The notes below the pieces were generated by a model, which ran no database searches, was not told where the DNA came from, and was given only the letters and a program-made list of their open reading frames with translations. A program made the position numbers and the translations under genes. Shown here in pieces: positions 1-10,955 of a stretch of DNA of 64,000 nt (position 1 is the first letter of the stretch; every line of letters starts with the position of its first letter). Location: positions 134,857,228 through 134,921,227 of the forward strand of contig CM061235.1 of NCBI GenBank assembly GCA_030848705.1. The letters are read 5' to 3'. The stretch is from Heracleum sosnowskyi. Lineage: Eukaryota > Streptophyta > Magnoliopsida > Apiales > Apiaceae.

Positions 1-3000
1 ACAAGTTGACATCCTTAATAGAAAGATCTTCTCGGGCCTCATATTCAACAAAGTAAGGCATCAGACGAGATTCCCAGCCACATAAACTTACAAGTTTGAG
101 TGCCTGTAAGATTTTTATACATTCACACTTTATCAAGAACATCACAATAGGATAGTGATATAGAATAATATGCACACACAAGAACATATCACAATATACA
201 TTTCTGTGTAAGAGCTCATAATGAAAGGAACTTATGAAAGCATTACCAAGTAATATACCATCAAACTAACTATCTGAAAATGCTTACTTGTTTGCAATAT
301 AAGAATTCAGGAAATGTAGTTTTAAATTGACTGATTCTTGGGTGTTTGGTTAAGTCAGTTCGTACATTTGTAAGCTAAATGGTAAATACTGAAATAAATC
401 AAACTTCTAAGTGAGAAACTGAGGGCTGTAATACTGAATCCAGAAAAAGACTACATACATATGAGCATGAAAAACTTTACCCAAGGACACAGCCATGCTG
501 GCCTTGTATCCTTCTATTTATAGGTGACTTGCAAAGATTATTACAACAAAGGGAAGCAAAACAACTACTGAATGACACGGAAGTGCAAAATCAGTCAAAA
601 TATAAATAGTCTTTAAGCTTAATGTAGCAACAGTGTTATAGGCCACTGAACATCAAGTCAAAGGTATAATAGTATATACAACTTTTATACAATTACTAGC
701 CATCACACAGTGCTTGTGCAAAGCACAGGCTTATATGTTAATATAATATATAGACTGAGGACTAAATAATTACCCCAAAAGAATTATCCATCTAAAACAT
801 TACCATCCAATATCTTATCTGATAAAAATCTATGTTCTTATCATTTGAATCAGGCCCAAAATACTAAACAATCTATATTGCAGTCAAACTTTGAATGTTT
901 CGGCTTTAATCATATAGCATAGATGAGAATAAACTTTTGAAAGGCAAACAATTTGTTTATTTTTTGTTAAGCGAATGGCAGACCATTTGACTGGTCAAAG
1001 AACAGTAAAGTATGATAATGTTGCACAAAGAAATACTTATCCCAAAAAACAAAGCGTAGAAGAACCAAGAAAACAAACTCATAGGCTTGTAACTAAAAAC
1101 CATACAAAATACACGTTTCATATACCCAAGAAAAAAATAAGAATGTACAACAGTCTACGAAGATATCCCCAAAGGAAAGTATCAGATTCAACATATTTTA
1201 TACACCTGACTGTAGGACGAAGAAACAGCTTGAAATTCGTGGCGAAGGTCCGCTGTTGAAGAAGCATTGGCGGACTTACTAATAAATCCTATGTTCGTAG
1301 ATTCTTTTAAGAAGTCATCCAGTTGAGGGCTTCTCATTAACTCAATACCTGAAGTTGAAATTACAGGAAGAGCTGACAATTGCAATAATGCATCACACCT
1401 ATTCTTGTAATTGTCAACCAAACTTGTAGCTGTCATAGGTGGAAACTGCGCCAGTGCTTCATCACACACATTGTCAACCCATGGGCAGAATATTTTGTGA
1501 CCGTTATCAAGCTTCAAACTGAATACTTTTGCAGCTTTCTCAACTGAATGGTGGCATGATCAAATAAATAAAATAATGTAAAAAGCTATCAGATGCTAGA
1601 TAATTGCCAGGTGTATTTATCTGATATATAAAAAGAAACTGCAAACTCTCAATAGCACAACTATACTTAAGCATGAGATACCTTGGTGCTGTGTCCAAGA
1701 TGACGGAGTAGAAAAGAGATGACGAGATCCACATGCTTCACATGCAATAATGTCGCTGTCTACATTGACCCAACCCCTCCTAGCACAATTTACTGCACTT
1801 ACTACCTGGAAGAGAAGGACAGAGCTACTCATTTGGACATATGATTCATTTAGGAAAAATGCAAGCCAGTGAAAATTAATTAATAATGAGCGACACACAT
1901 TCATTCAGATAATCTATGAAAAAAGCTCATGATCTTAATTTAAACACTCAGAAGCCTGTGTAATATGATAGCACCGGTTCACAGAACCATTTTCCATTTA
2001 TATGTTCGTGAAAGTAACTGTACATATTTCCTATAAGCATGTCCTTTTAACATTGATCCTAAAACATCAAGATGGTTCGTGCTTTTCTACTACCCTAACC
2101 TATAGACTGCTAGCCAGCTTTTTTTCATCATAGAGCAGCTTTATATTCCATAAGAAAGTCATTGCTGCATCAAAGACAAGCTCAGAAAAGATATCTAGGC
2201 TTCAAGTACAATGGTACACTGGATGGTGCAAGTATAGCTCTCATAGTGAAGAGAATAATATAAGCATTCAAGAAATTTACAGCACACACCATAAGAAGTA
2301 TAAAAATGACATCTTATGTCGTATCTAGCATGTAATGAAAGAAACTTCTACCCTTCATATGGCGGAAAACCAAAAAAAAATACAAAGAAAAGCTTCAAAC
2401 GTAGTTCACTGTAGTTTTTTGCATTATCAATTACCAAATGACACTAACACAAATTAATAACGATAACATAGGAGAAGAAACAGTTAAAGTCAATGTTCAT
2501 ACTTCAAAAGCCAAAGCTCAACATTGATCAATAACAATTTACAAACTACCACGCAAATTCGAAACACCGAATTATTAATTCCTAGTCTTCTGCAAGCACA
2601 CAAACTAAAATGTAAGTAATACAAGAAGGTGCTAGAACAAAACCTCGGGTTTAGCAAACCATGTCATGGACTTAAACGTAGCCAGCCTCTTATGTAAATC
2701 ACCTCGGTCCCATGGCCTGCACAATGTAGCTTCCACAGCTCCACCCGAACTTCCAAAACTCTTCGACTGCTCCAAAACACTTCCTCTTGATTTAAATTCC
2801 AAATTCGAAAACGCCATTGCCATACTCGGACGTTTCCGGCCTCTCGGACCTTGAACTCCTAACAAACTACCACCAAAAACAACAACAAAACCGAAAAAAC
2901 AACTCCAACAAATTACTTAAAAACATCTTAAATCCTAAAACCGATCTCACACACAAACACAATACAAAATTTGCTAGCTAATCCGATTACAAATGTGTGT

Positions 3001-3255
3001 GTGTTGAGTAACATTGCAACTAAAAATTAAAAATAAAAATTCAAGCGCATAGAAAATGATAAAATTGGTACAAAGCAAAAAACATGGATTAAATTGAATA
3101 AACGATAATAAGAATTGAACAAGAGTGAAAGAGGCTAATAATAAACGTAAATTAAATAGGTACCTGTTAGATTTAGGAGAGTTTTTAGGTAAATTAGGAG
3201 CGTGAAAGAGTTTGTCCATTGCAACGTTCAATCTGTTCTCTGCTTCTTTCGCCAT
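1..3255 (-). CDS. C3HC zinc-finger (NIPA/ZC3HC1-like) protein, 3' part outside window
   Basis: Minus-strand gene with start codon at 3255-3253. Exons fitted by eye: 3255-3164, 2866-2644, 1806-1682, 1543-1206 and 103 to beyond position 1. All four introns are GT-AG and keep one frame. The start follows the family N-terminus (MAKEAENRLNVAMDKLFHAP). Exon 2 carries LCRPWDRGDLHKRLATFKSM, exon 3 the zinc-finger half CARRGWVNVDSDIIACEACG, and exon 4 GHKIFCPWVDNVCDEALAQF, together the C3HC zinc finger with its His/Cys ligands. Exon 5 continues as LKLVSLCGWESR. The family includes human NIPA (ZC3HC1, a nuclear-basket protein) and plant proteins such as Arabidopsis At1g48950 and At1g17210; a nuclear location is likely by homology. 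The 1.1-kb last visible intron (104-1205) shows nothing else. The remaining exons lie to the left of the window. No frameshift or stop was seen in the exons, so the gene looks functional. Confidence 0.88.
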
Positions 3256-4486
3256 TTTGCTATTGCCAGTTCTATTTTCTTATTGTTAATTGTTCAGACC
3301 GCCATTATATATGCATACATGTGCCTCAGAAGCTCTGTAAATTTGTCGATGTTCAAACTTCAAACTGTTTTAGGTGTACATAAAGTTAAGAGTAAAATTT
3401 ATTCGTATACATCTTTTTAATTTTATAAAAAGATAGTAATATTTAAATAATTTTAGTTATAATTTGTTCAAAACATTTCAAATCAATCAATCAATACTAT
3501 TATTATATAAAGGAGAAGACGGGTGCGGTGCGGTGAGGTGACGCTCACATATTAAAAATTCAAAAAAAACTCAATTACCTTTTAAATGTTTACTAATAGA
3601 GTAAACATATAATATTCTTGCATTTAAAATCTCTACTAATGGAGAAAGTAAAAATATCTAAATATCACTAATGGAAGAAACTAAATATTCAATTATAATA
3701 TTCTTGCCTTCAAAATATCTAAATTAGAAAAAAGTGCATTACCCTACATTATTTTGAACTTTCCTCTATTATTATCTAAATATTTTCATAATATTTTTTT
3801 AATGAAATTATCATCCTAACATACTGCTCTCCTGAACTTTCTTTTATTATGTAATATAATAGAAAATACAAGAACGTTTTGGTAAATAATAAGTTAATAA
3901 ATTAGATCGGTCTTGTATAAGAAATTAAGTAATTTATACCAAAAACTAGAAAAAATCTCAATTGTTTTTTAAATATTTACTAATGGAGTAAACTCTAAGT
4001 ATATTTCTAATACAATAAAATAGTTCAAACACACTATACTTATTCATGTATGCGTATTATTGAGTATGAAAAAAAATACATTATAATAATTTTAAATTTT
4101 TAACTATTATCTTCTAGATACATTGGAATATTAAATTTTAAAACATTATTATCATAATAAAACAAAACAAAAATATTGTCTAAATGAATAAATATTAATT
4201 TATTGATATTTAAATAAAATATTCATTTATCCATAAATAATCAAGTTAAATGAATATATTTTATTGGTCCCAAGTGTATTCATTTATCGATACATTAGTT
4301 TTCAAAATTTTAATTTTTTTTAATTGTAAGATCTTAGTAGGTGTTTTCTTAAGTTGAAAGTAAATTTTTACTTGGTTCAAAATAACAAACTCTACACTTA
4401 GTCATGAACCAAGAAAAGTAGGTTAAAAATGTGAAAAGAAAATAGATAAAATAACACAGAGAAAACATTTCCTAATATAAGCGGCT
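3256..4486. other. AT-rich intergenic region with a possible Helitron 5' end
   Basis: No gene seen. At 3491 the sequence after an A reads TCAATACTATTATTATATAA, very like the 5' end of the complete Helitron at 31781 (TCAATATTATTATATAATAG), and it is followed by a GC-rich GGGTGCGGTGCGGTG stretch. No matching hairpin-CTAG 3' end was found downstream, so this is at most a truncated Helitron end. A TATATAAT on the minus strand (3305-3312) lies just upstream of the zinc-finger gene but is close to its ATG, so its role as a TATA box is uncertain. Confidence 0.35.
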
Positions 4487-5537
4487 GCAAATGTAAAGGG
4501 AGCGATGGATTAATAATGATACGGATAACATGTGGAGTAAGCTATGGAAAATTAAAGCCCCACTAAAGTCTTTAAATCTTTTATGACGTGCTCTTTCATT
4601 TTGTCTTCCAACTAATGTTCATGTTCAGTTGCTGCAAAAACTTGTCCAGGTGTCGTCAAGGTGTCCGGTTTGTTTAAATGGAGAGGAATCAGTTTACCAT
4701 GTTCTGGTTTCATGTAGTTTTGCTTCTCAGTGCTGGAGATGAGTTTTCTCGAATTTTTAACCAGATGTAGCATCTAGTCTCCCAGAATGGTTTATGCAAG
4801 CGATTGATTCAAGTAATTTGGTGAAGAGAGCTGAGGTTGCTGTAGTAAGTTGGGCAATTTGGAAAGCTCGTAATGAGCTCGTATGGAATCAGAAAAGTTC
4901 TCAAGCGTGGAAAGTAGTTGAATCAGCAAAGGAGTACCTTAAACAATGGAGTATAGCCCAAACCAGGTCGTATGTTGCTCTGGTATCACCAATGTGTGAT
5001 GGTGATGGAGCTTCAAAATGGGTTAAGCCACAGATTGATACAATTAAGGTAAGGTTGATGCGGCTATTTTTAAGAATCGTGTTGAGTTCGGTTTTGGTCT
5101 AGTAGCTCGAGACAACAATGGTGAGTTGGTTCTGGCTAAATCAGTCCTGGGTGGCAACGCCGGAGCTTGCTGAAGCCATGACAGTAAAAGAAGCGCTCAG
5201 CTGGATAAAGGGTAATGGTTGGCCCCGGGTGGAGCTGGAATCTGATAGCTTGGTTACTGTTCAGGCTATTCGAAGCAATGAACACATGCAATCGCCCTTT
5301 GGTGTAGTGGTCGAGGAGTGTCGACAACTTATTCGACTTTCTAACAAAGTTTATTTGTATTTCATTAGACGGTCTGTTAATGTGGTGGCTCACAAGTTAG
5401 CTAGAGCATCCTATTTACTTCCAGGGCGTAGTTTTGATAGGAGTTCTGTTCCTGTTCATGTTCCTGTCGAGTTGAAGAAATGTATGTTGGCTGATTGTTT
5501 GAATTAATTTATCTTTGCATTTCGTCAAAAAAAAAAT
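4487..5537 (+). pseudogene. 5'-truncated LINE (non-LTR retrotransposon) remnant: zf-RVT + RNase H
   Basis: Translating this stretch in shifting frames gives the C-terminal end of a plant LINE ORF2. First comes a reverse-transcriptase zinc-binding region (WSKLWKIKAPLKS, then a CPVC...YHVLVSCSFASQCW Cys/His pattern at about 4650-4735). A linker follows (WAIWKARNELVW, 4851-4893). Last is an RNase H fold with VDAAIFKNRVEFGFGLVARD around 5057-5115, the ELAEAMTVKEALSW glutamate block, LESDS, and the terminal VNVVAHKLAR. At least two in-frame stops (about 4580 and 4740) and two frameshifts (about 5050 and 5150) make it non-functional. The frame closes at 5505 and an A-run (5527-5536) marks the probable poly(A) end. 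The reverse transcriptase and endonuclease parts are absent. No clear target-site duplication was found, so the insertion is old. Confidence 0.8.
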
Positions 5538-5833
5538 GTACGTCAAGATTTATTGATTTTTTATTTTCATTTTCGTAGAAAAATCACATGAAATTGAATA
5601 TTAATTAATTATCACAACCACCAACTCGATTTATTGTAAAATATTGCAATGATACGCAAGTCGGTGTGTTGCAACATTGCAAGTTATGTTTACACTTTAC
5701 AGAGTAGCATCTCAACAACAAAATATTGATGAAAGATAAATGAATAATTCACTTTATGGATAAATGATTGAATCAATACAAAGCTCAACTCTGATCTGGC
5801 TCAACATTGTTCATATGCTCTGAGATTTTGTAG

Positions 5834-6512
5834 CTAGTTTTTCTGATTGATGCTATGAACTCCTACATCTTGATCATCACCTGCGACATAAACATACTTA
5901 TCAACACATTCTAACACAATCATGTGACTGAGAACATATATTAAACGAACAAATCTTACATCTCGAGCAAACATACTTAAATTTTACATCTCGAGCAAAC
6001 ATATATTATAAACATACTATTTGTGTCGAATTTAATATGATGAACAAAACTAATTTTCAAGTAAAATCTTCCATAACAAACGAACAAATCTTACATCTCG
6101 AGCAAGTAACCGATCATCAACGAATATTGGTTGATGAAACAAGCATTATCATGAAGTACTAAGATTCTTAATTTTTTGTCATACTTAAAAACCAAACACA
6201 ATTAAGAATATATCACAAACTCGAAAAAAATTGCGGTCAAATCATATATAAAGATTTTTGTGAATCCAATTGTATATAGGAACCTACGCAGAGATTGAAA
6301 TAGAGCACAATACCTGCAGGAGGGGGATCAAGACCACAGCCACCACAAGTCCCAAAACAAGCGAGTAGGCAACTATAGTCTACTGAACCACCTTTGTCAC
6401 ATTTCGCATAACAATTATGGCAACAAATATAATTACACTCTGCAGGTTTAGCAAGCATTACCATCATCACCACCAAAAATACCAGCATAATTTTTAAAGC
6501 TTTTGCTGCCAT
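5834..6512 (-). CDS. small secreted cysteine-rich peptide, two exons (thionin-like?)
   Basis: Exon 1 is 6512-6314 and exon 2 is 5880-5834 including the TAG stop. The donor CTGCAG|gtattg and acceptor gtcgcag|GTGATG join in phase 1 and give 81 aa. Residues 1 to about 25 form a signal peptide with a very hydrophobic core (IMLVFLVVMMVMLA). The mature part has nine cysteines between residues 26 and 59, spaced C-x3-CC-x2-C-x3-C-x9-C-x3-C-x3-C-x2-C, followed by a PPP turn and an acidic tail (GDDQDVGVHSINQKN) supplied mostly by exon 2. Small plant thionin-like and other antimicrobial or signalling peptides share this layout (signal peptide, Cys-rich core, acidic tail), but the exact family is not certain. 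An odd cysteine number suggests one unpaired residue. Without splicing, the exon 1 frame would run on into an unlikely AT-rich tail, so the spliced form is preferred. A CTATAAG element at about 6568-6575 (minus) could be its TATA box. Confidence 0.7.
5941..6107. repeat. short dispersed repeat inside the peptide-gene intron
   Basis: The intron of the cysteine-rich peptide gene holds repeated copies of a motif containing TTACATCTCGAGCAA. It occurs at about 5956 and 6090 with the shared lead AACGAACAAATC, and at about 5976 without that lead. The function is unknown; it looks like local duplication. Confidence 0.6.
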
Positions 6513-7235
6513 TTTTATATCTCCAAGTATAATAATCTAGCTATTAGATTAATTTTCTTAGCACAGCTCTTATAGACAACAAGTAATTGCTCCTCTACTA
6601 ATTTCCTAACTGATTAGCAAATTACATTTATTACAGATTACACATTCTGTCAAAGTTTGTAGATGACATGTTTGCAATTTATGGAAAAAAATTCATATAC
6701 CATGTATGGATATAATTCAGAATTTAAATTAAATATAGATTCAGCCATTTATGTGCATATGTACCTAATATTGGTTGTAACTTGTAACTCTAACCAATTC
6801 TTTCAGAAAAAAGAAAAAGTGGGATCTAGTGCACTAATATATTCTTCTGGTACCATACACCTATATTCAGATATTAATATTTTTTTATATAAAAATCAAG
6901 AAAAAACTTTAGTTTGTGATATGTATATATCTTGTGATTTTTATGATTCTCTCCTCTCATTTTTCCTGGATAATTTATTTATTTTATTCAAAGATTGCAT
7001 ACAAACAAATCTGATTTTTTTAAAAATTAAACACATTCCTAATAATTCTAATTAAACAAAATATGATTTTATATAAGAATAACGCCGACCACAAAACGGG
7101 AGAAGTTGTTCCCCAAAACAGCACTCCACACCAAGTCAAAAGATTATCACTCCCTTCACTTCAGCAAACAAACTCCCATTTTCTCTCTTTCCCCAGCTTA
7201 ACTCCATAATTTAAAAAACAGGCATACAAACGCTG

Positions 7236-7243
7236 TATATATA
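7236..7243 (+). promoter_or_regulatory. TATA box of the phytocyanin gene
   Basis: TATATATA lies 82 bp before the ATG at 7325, in a setting that leaves a 5' leader of about 50-60 nt. The position fits a plant core promoter; no other element was assigned. Confidence 0.5.
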
Positions 7244-7324
7244 CCTATTGTTTGCGTTTATAGCTTCTGTTAGTTGCTCTAAAACCAGTGGAAAGTAAAA
7301 GATTGGTTCATTTTTCTAGCTAAG

Positions 7325-7971
7325 ATGAATTTTCACAAAGTTTTAGTTGTTTTTACAATAATGTCATTCACTTATTTTCAAACATTTCCTCTAGTTGTTT
7401 GTCATGCAGAGTTTAAAGTTGGTGATGACAATGGTTGGATAGTTCCTTCATCAAATGATACTAACTTTTACAACAAGTGGGCTTCTGGTAACAGATTCAA
7501 AGTTACTGACACTTTACGTAAGTGCAATATTGCAGTTCTCCTGTTGTGCATGTTTGATATGTGTGTGTAATGTTTACGAGAATAAATTAATTAAATTTGT
7601 CGAATTTGACATACCATTTTTAATGGATTATAGGATTTTCGTACAAGAAGGATTCGGTGATGGTGGTGAGCAAAGACGACTATGAAAATTGTGTCTCGTC
7701 TCATCCCAAGTTTTTCTCTAATGCGGACAGCACTATCTATATTCTCAATAAGCCTGGGTTGTTTTACTTTATTAGTGGAGTTTCAGGACACTGCGAGAAA
7801 GGCTTGAAGATGATCGTCAAAGTGTTGGATTCGGATAGCCCGCCGGCTGATCACGTCGCAAACAACACTTCAACAAGCCACAATGATAACAGTGGTGCAT
7901 CACTTAAGACGATGGCCAGTCTCGGACTAACTGTTTTATCGTCATTTTTAGGATTTGGACTAGAATTTTGA
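7325..7971 (+). CDS. early nodulin-like protein (phytocyanin family), GPI-anchored
   Basis: Two exons, 7325-7517 and 7634-7971, join by a GT-AG intron in phase 1 (TTTAC|gtaagt ... ttatag|GATTTT) and give 176 aa. Residues 1 to about 28 are a signal peptide. The plastocyanin-like domain (about 29-128) shows FKVGDDNGWIVPS, FYNKWASGNRFKVTDTLRF, the disulfide cysteine in DDYENC, and YFISGVSGHCEKGLKM. The usual first copper-ligand histidine is missing (KKDSVMVV where copper-binding members have His), which is the mark of early nodulin-like proteins that do not bind copper. A Ser/Asp/Asn-rich linker (about 129-155) and a C-terminal hydrophobic tail (MASLGLTVLSSFLGFGLEF) predict GPI anchoring at the outer face of the plasma membrane. 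The intron position after DTLR is the usual one for phytocyanins. The start is the first ATG of the signal peptide. Confidence 0.93.
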
Positions 7972-8510
7972 GTGTTTGATCAACATTCTTTGTATTAGTA
8001 CTGCGATTTAGTGGGAGGTGTTCACTGAATAATTTGTTTGTGGTAACATTACATTTTCTTAATTTCATTCTTCTTTAGGTTTAGGTTTGCAGAAGTACGA
8101 ATCCTAAAAATATAGCTGTACTTTCTTATGAAGGAAATTTTGGGTTTTTTATGAAAGAATTGCTGCAATGGTTGTAAGTGTGCTACAGTGCACCTTTTGG
8201 TTAAACTATTTAAAATGAGAGAAAAACAGTAATCAATTGCGAAGAAGATGAACCAGAATGTGCTCCCTATATCAAATTTTAAACAAAACTCAAGTCATTT
8301 CATACACTTCGAGCCTGAGCAAGCATACAGGTACGGACATAATGATCTGACTTCAACCAAAACAAGATAATCAGGGCTCAGGTGTGGAGTCTGCCAGTCT
8401 GGTGTCTAGACCCATTGTGTATTATAGCCAAATGAAATTAGAATATTATGGAGTGTATGCGTCGGTTCTTCGGTTAAATAATTAAACACTGGGGTAGAAA
8501 CTGGTCATTA

Positions 8511-10015
8511 GTTATTGCACAACAGAAGCCCTCCAATTCCATAAAACGCCGTTTTATCAATGGCCTGAACTTCTGTTGCCATAGGGATTGCTACTGCTAA
8601 ATCCATTTTGACTTCGTCCGTCTTTCGTTTAGTACTCCTGAATTTGGACGCGCTACTGTCCATGTTTATACTAAACTTTGGAGGGTTACCAAAGAAATAG
8701 GAATCTGGCACCCCGTCTGGAGAATAAATCAATTGGTCATGAGCTTGTTAAGGATTTAAGGTCATAATTTACAAAATTTCAGCAATAGAAACCAATCAGT
8801 GATACTCAACAAACGACAAGACGTTTGTCAAAAAAACATCAACAAGACAATAGAAGTAAAATTCAAAGTTACCAGCTAGGAAGCACGGACACTTCAAAAA
8901 GGATGCTGTATGTGTGTCGAACACGGCCGACACGGCGACTCGGCACCGACACAGCTGAGTATGTGTCCGACACGCCGTGTGGCGTGTCGACACAAAAATG
9001 GCAGCGGACACGGCTCCGACACGGGGCAGACACGCGACCGACATGGCCCACTTAAAAAAATGCCCAATACTATCTCATTTTACCCTAGTTGTGCGACATT
9101 CTCATATTTTATATGTCCATCTCTGTTTTCATCACAAGTGGAAGGTGTTCTAGAGATTCCAAATCTCATTCTTTATGAACCAGAAATGAAAGATGTTGAT
9201 TTTACATGATATGGACATTATTCGATTAATGAAAACGTAAAATAAATCTTGTTTTAGTTCGTGAAAGAAACTTTAATTACTACTAATATACTATGAATGA
9301 AGTTGTTCAATGTCTGACACATAGAAAATCCTATATTATTTTTATTTCTATCTTTTTGTTGCAGTGTCGCGTATCCAGGACTCTTTGCTAGTTGGCGAAT
9401 CCCCGTGTTCCCGTACCCGTATTCCGTGTCGCCGTATCCGTGTCCGTGCTTCCTAGGTTGCCAGGCACTGAAGACCGACAAAGTATTTGACTATTTGTAA
9501 TGTATTTATATTAAGTATTGCAGCCATAGCAGAATACTTGATAACCTGAGTCCTGACTGGCACACATGTTTTACGAGTATCCCCAGTTTTAAAGATTGAT
9601 GGAAGAAATAAACTGCAGCAACAGCTTTGTGCAGTTGAGAATCTTAAATCTTGTATAATTTTCATACCATCACACACCAAATTGAAGGGTAAAACTATGT
9701 GGATAAAAAGCATTTTTGAAACAACAATGCAAAAGAAGAATTTGGTCAACTCCGTAATCCCATTTTTTCATCCCTGATAAGATCTATAAGAAACAAAAAG
9801 ATAAAATTGCTGAAAATGAGATTGCGTCAAGAAGTACATGATAAGAGTCACCTGCGGATTATATACCTGTATGGCAAGTTCCCTAGTTGGGTAAATAATG
9901 ATAACACCAGTTCCATTCCGAGGAGCAAAATGAATTTGATAAAGCAACTCAACTGCTGGTCCTAAAGGCAAACATGTTCCTAAAACGTGTCCTTGCAGCA
10001 CCAAGAACATCTCTG
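8511..10015 (-). pseudogene. DEAD-box RNA helicase fragment (RH51/RH27-like), broken
   Basis: Two separated exon relics on the minus strand match the nucleolar DEAD-box helicase RH51/RH27/DDX18 type. The upstream one (about 10000-9868) reads DVLGAARTRF, then PAVELLYQIHFAPRNGTG and TRELAIQ, bounded by an acceptor (aacgcag) and a donor (CAG|gtatat). The ATP-binding GSGKT loop has been lost and a frameshift follows. The last exon (about 8712-8511) reads FFGNPPKFSINMDSSASKFR, matching the conserved C-terminal PPKVNLNxxSSASK of the family, then degenerates. Motifs II to VI between them were not found, and a hAT MITE occupies 8876-9456. Because introns remain, this is a duplicated or captured genomic fragment, not a processed copy. 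It cannot make a working helicase. Confidence 0.75.
8868..9464. mobile_element. hAT-type MITE with 17-bp perfect TIRs and 8-bp TSD
   Basis: Terminal inverted repeats CTAGGAAGCACGGACAC (8876-8892) and its exact reverse complement (9440-9456) flank a 581-bp element. The flanking octamers are GTTACCAG (8868-8875) and GTTGCCAG (9457-9464), an 8-bp target duplication with one mismatch, as expected for the hAT superfamily. The left subterminal region (8915-9050) is densely packed with GTGTCCGACACG-type palindromic words, and the right side carries shorter relatives (9400-9450). Such arrays are usually transposase-binding sites. No transposase frame is present, so it is non-autonomous. Confidence 0.85.
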
Positions 10016-10955
10016 CGTTAAATAAGAAGCGGCATAGATCTAGCTCGTATCTGCAATTGCATATAGGTTTACGTCAAAAGGCCAGGTCTAAACACAAGAA
10101 AGTAGTTGCTATATGCATGTTGTATGTGCAATTCAATTACAAGTACTACTTGCTGGAGGGGAGGACAGTAAAAATTTACAAGTACTAGTGAATTGTGAGT
10201 ACTTATTAGTGAACAGTACTTTCTAGTTCCTTTCCAAAGATCCTAATTATTCCATATTAGGGAGAAATTAACAATGGTAGTCATTTAGGAAACGTCGAAA
10301 CGGATCTTTCTCCCGTGTTGTAGAGCATCAGATAGTTTTTAACATACAAGCCCAAATTACTACTTACAAGTTGTGGTTGTACCAAAGTAACCAAACAAGT
10401 AGGATTTTTTTGTATATAAAAAGTCCAATCCATATTTTGAAAAGTCTTTTGAAATCTAGGAGTGTTCAATATAAATAACAATCTAATACAATCTGGTGGT
10501 ATTCAAAAAATTATTGACTTCAAAAGACTTCATAAATTGGTGCTCTAGCAAGTGGAATCTTAAATAAATTACAATCGTGTAAAATTAACATTTTATTAAT
10601 ATTATGTAAAAATTTGTATTGAATAGACCCTCAAGTATCTTCAACTTTAGTCCATAGCCTAACATCATCTTTATGTACAAACATTACCTTAAAAACTAAG
10701 GTAACACTAAATTTTGGAAGTCAGTACTCTCCCATGAGAGGTAAGTAAACCAAACACAAATGAGCATCGAGGGTAACATACTAAATACATATTATTATGA
10801 AACTACCTTCTTGATGGACTCTCATATACACTTGTGCGGATGTGCCCAATCAAAAGCAAAAAACCAAAAGTGAAAATTAGAATTCATACAAACCAGAGCG
10901 TGGATGTATGTATGTACCTTAAGAACAAAGGCTTCAGTACCTTTTGATGAATCAG
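10016..10955. other. region without recognisable genes
   Basis: No gene or transposon border was recognised between the two broken gene fragments. A 66-codon minus-strand frame at 10281-10481 has no recognisable similarity. Confidence 0.4.

Noticed and set aside
6663..7055. 130-codon open frame on the plus strand upstream of the phytocyanin gene
   Set aside because: Very AT-rich, low-complexity composition, no recognisable domain; its end runs toward the phytocyanin promoter. It is best explained by chance.
8910..9209. 99-codon frame in the hAT MITE
   Set aside because: It arises from the palindromic subterminal repeats; no transposase similarity.
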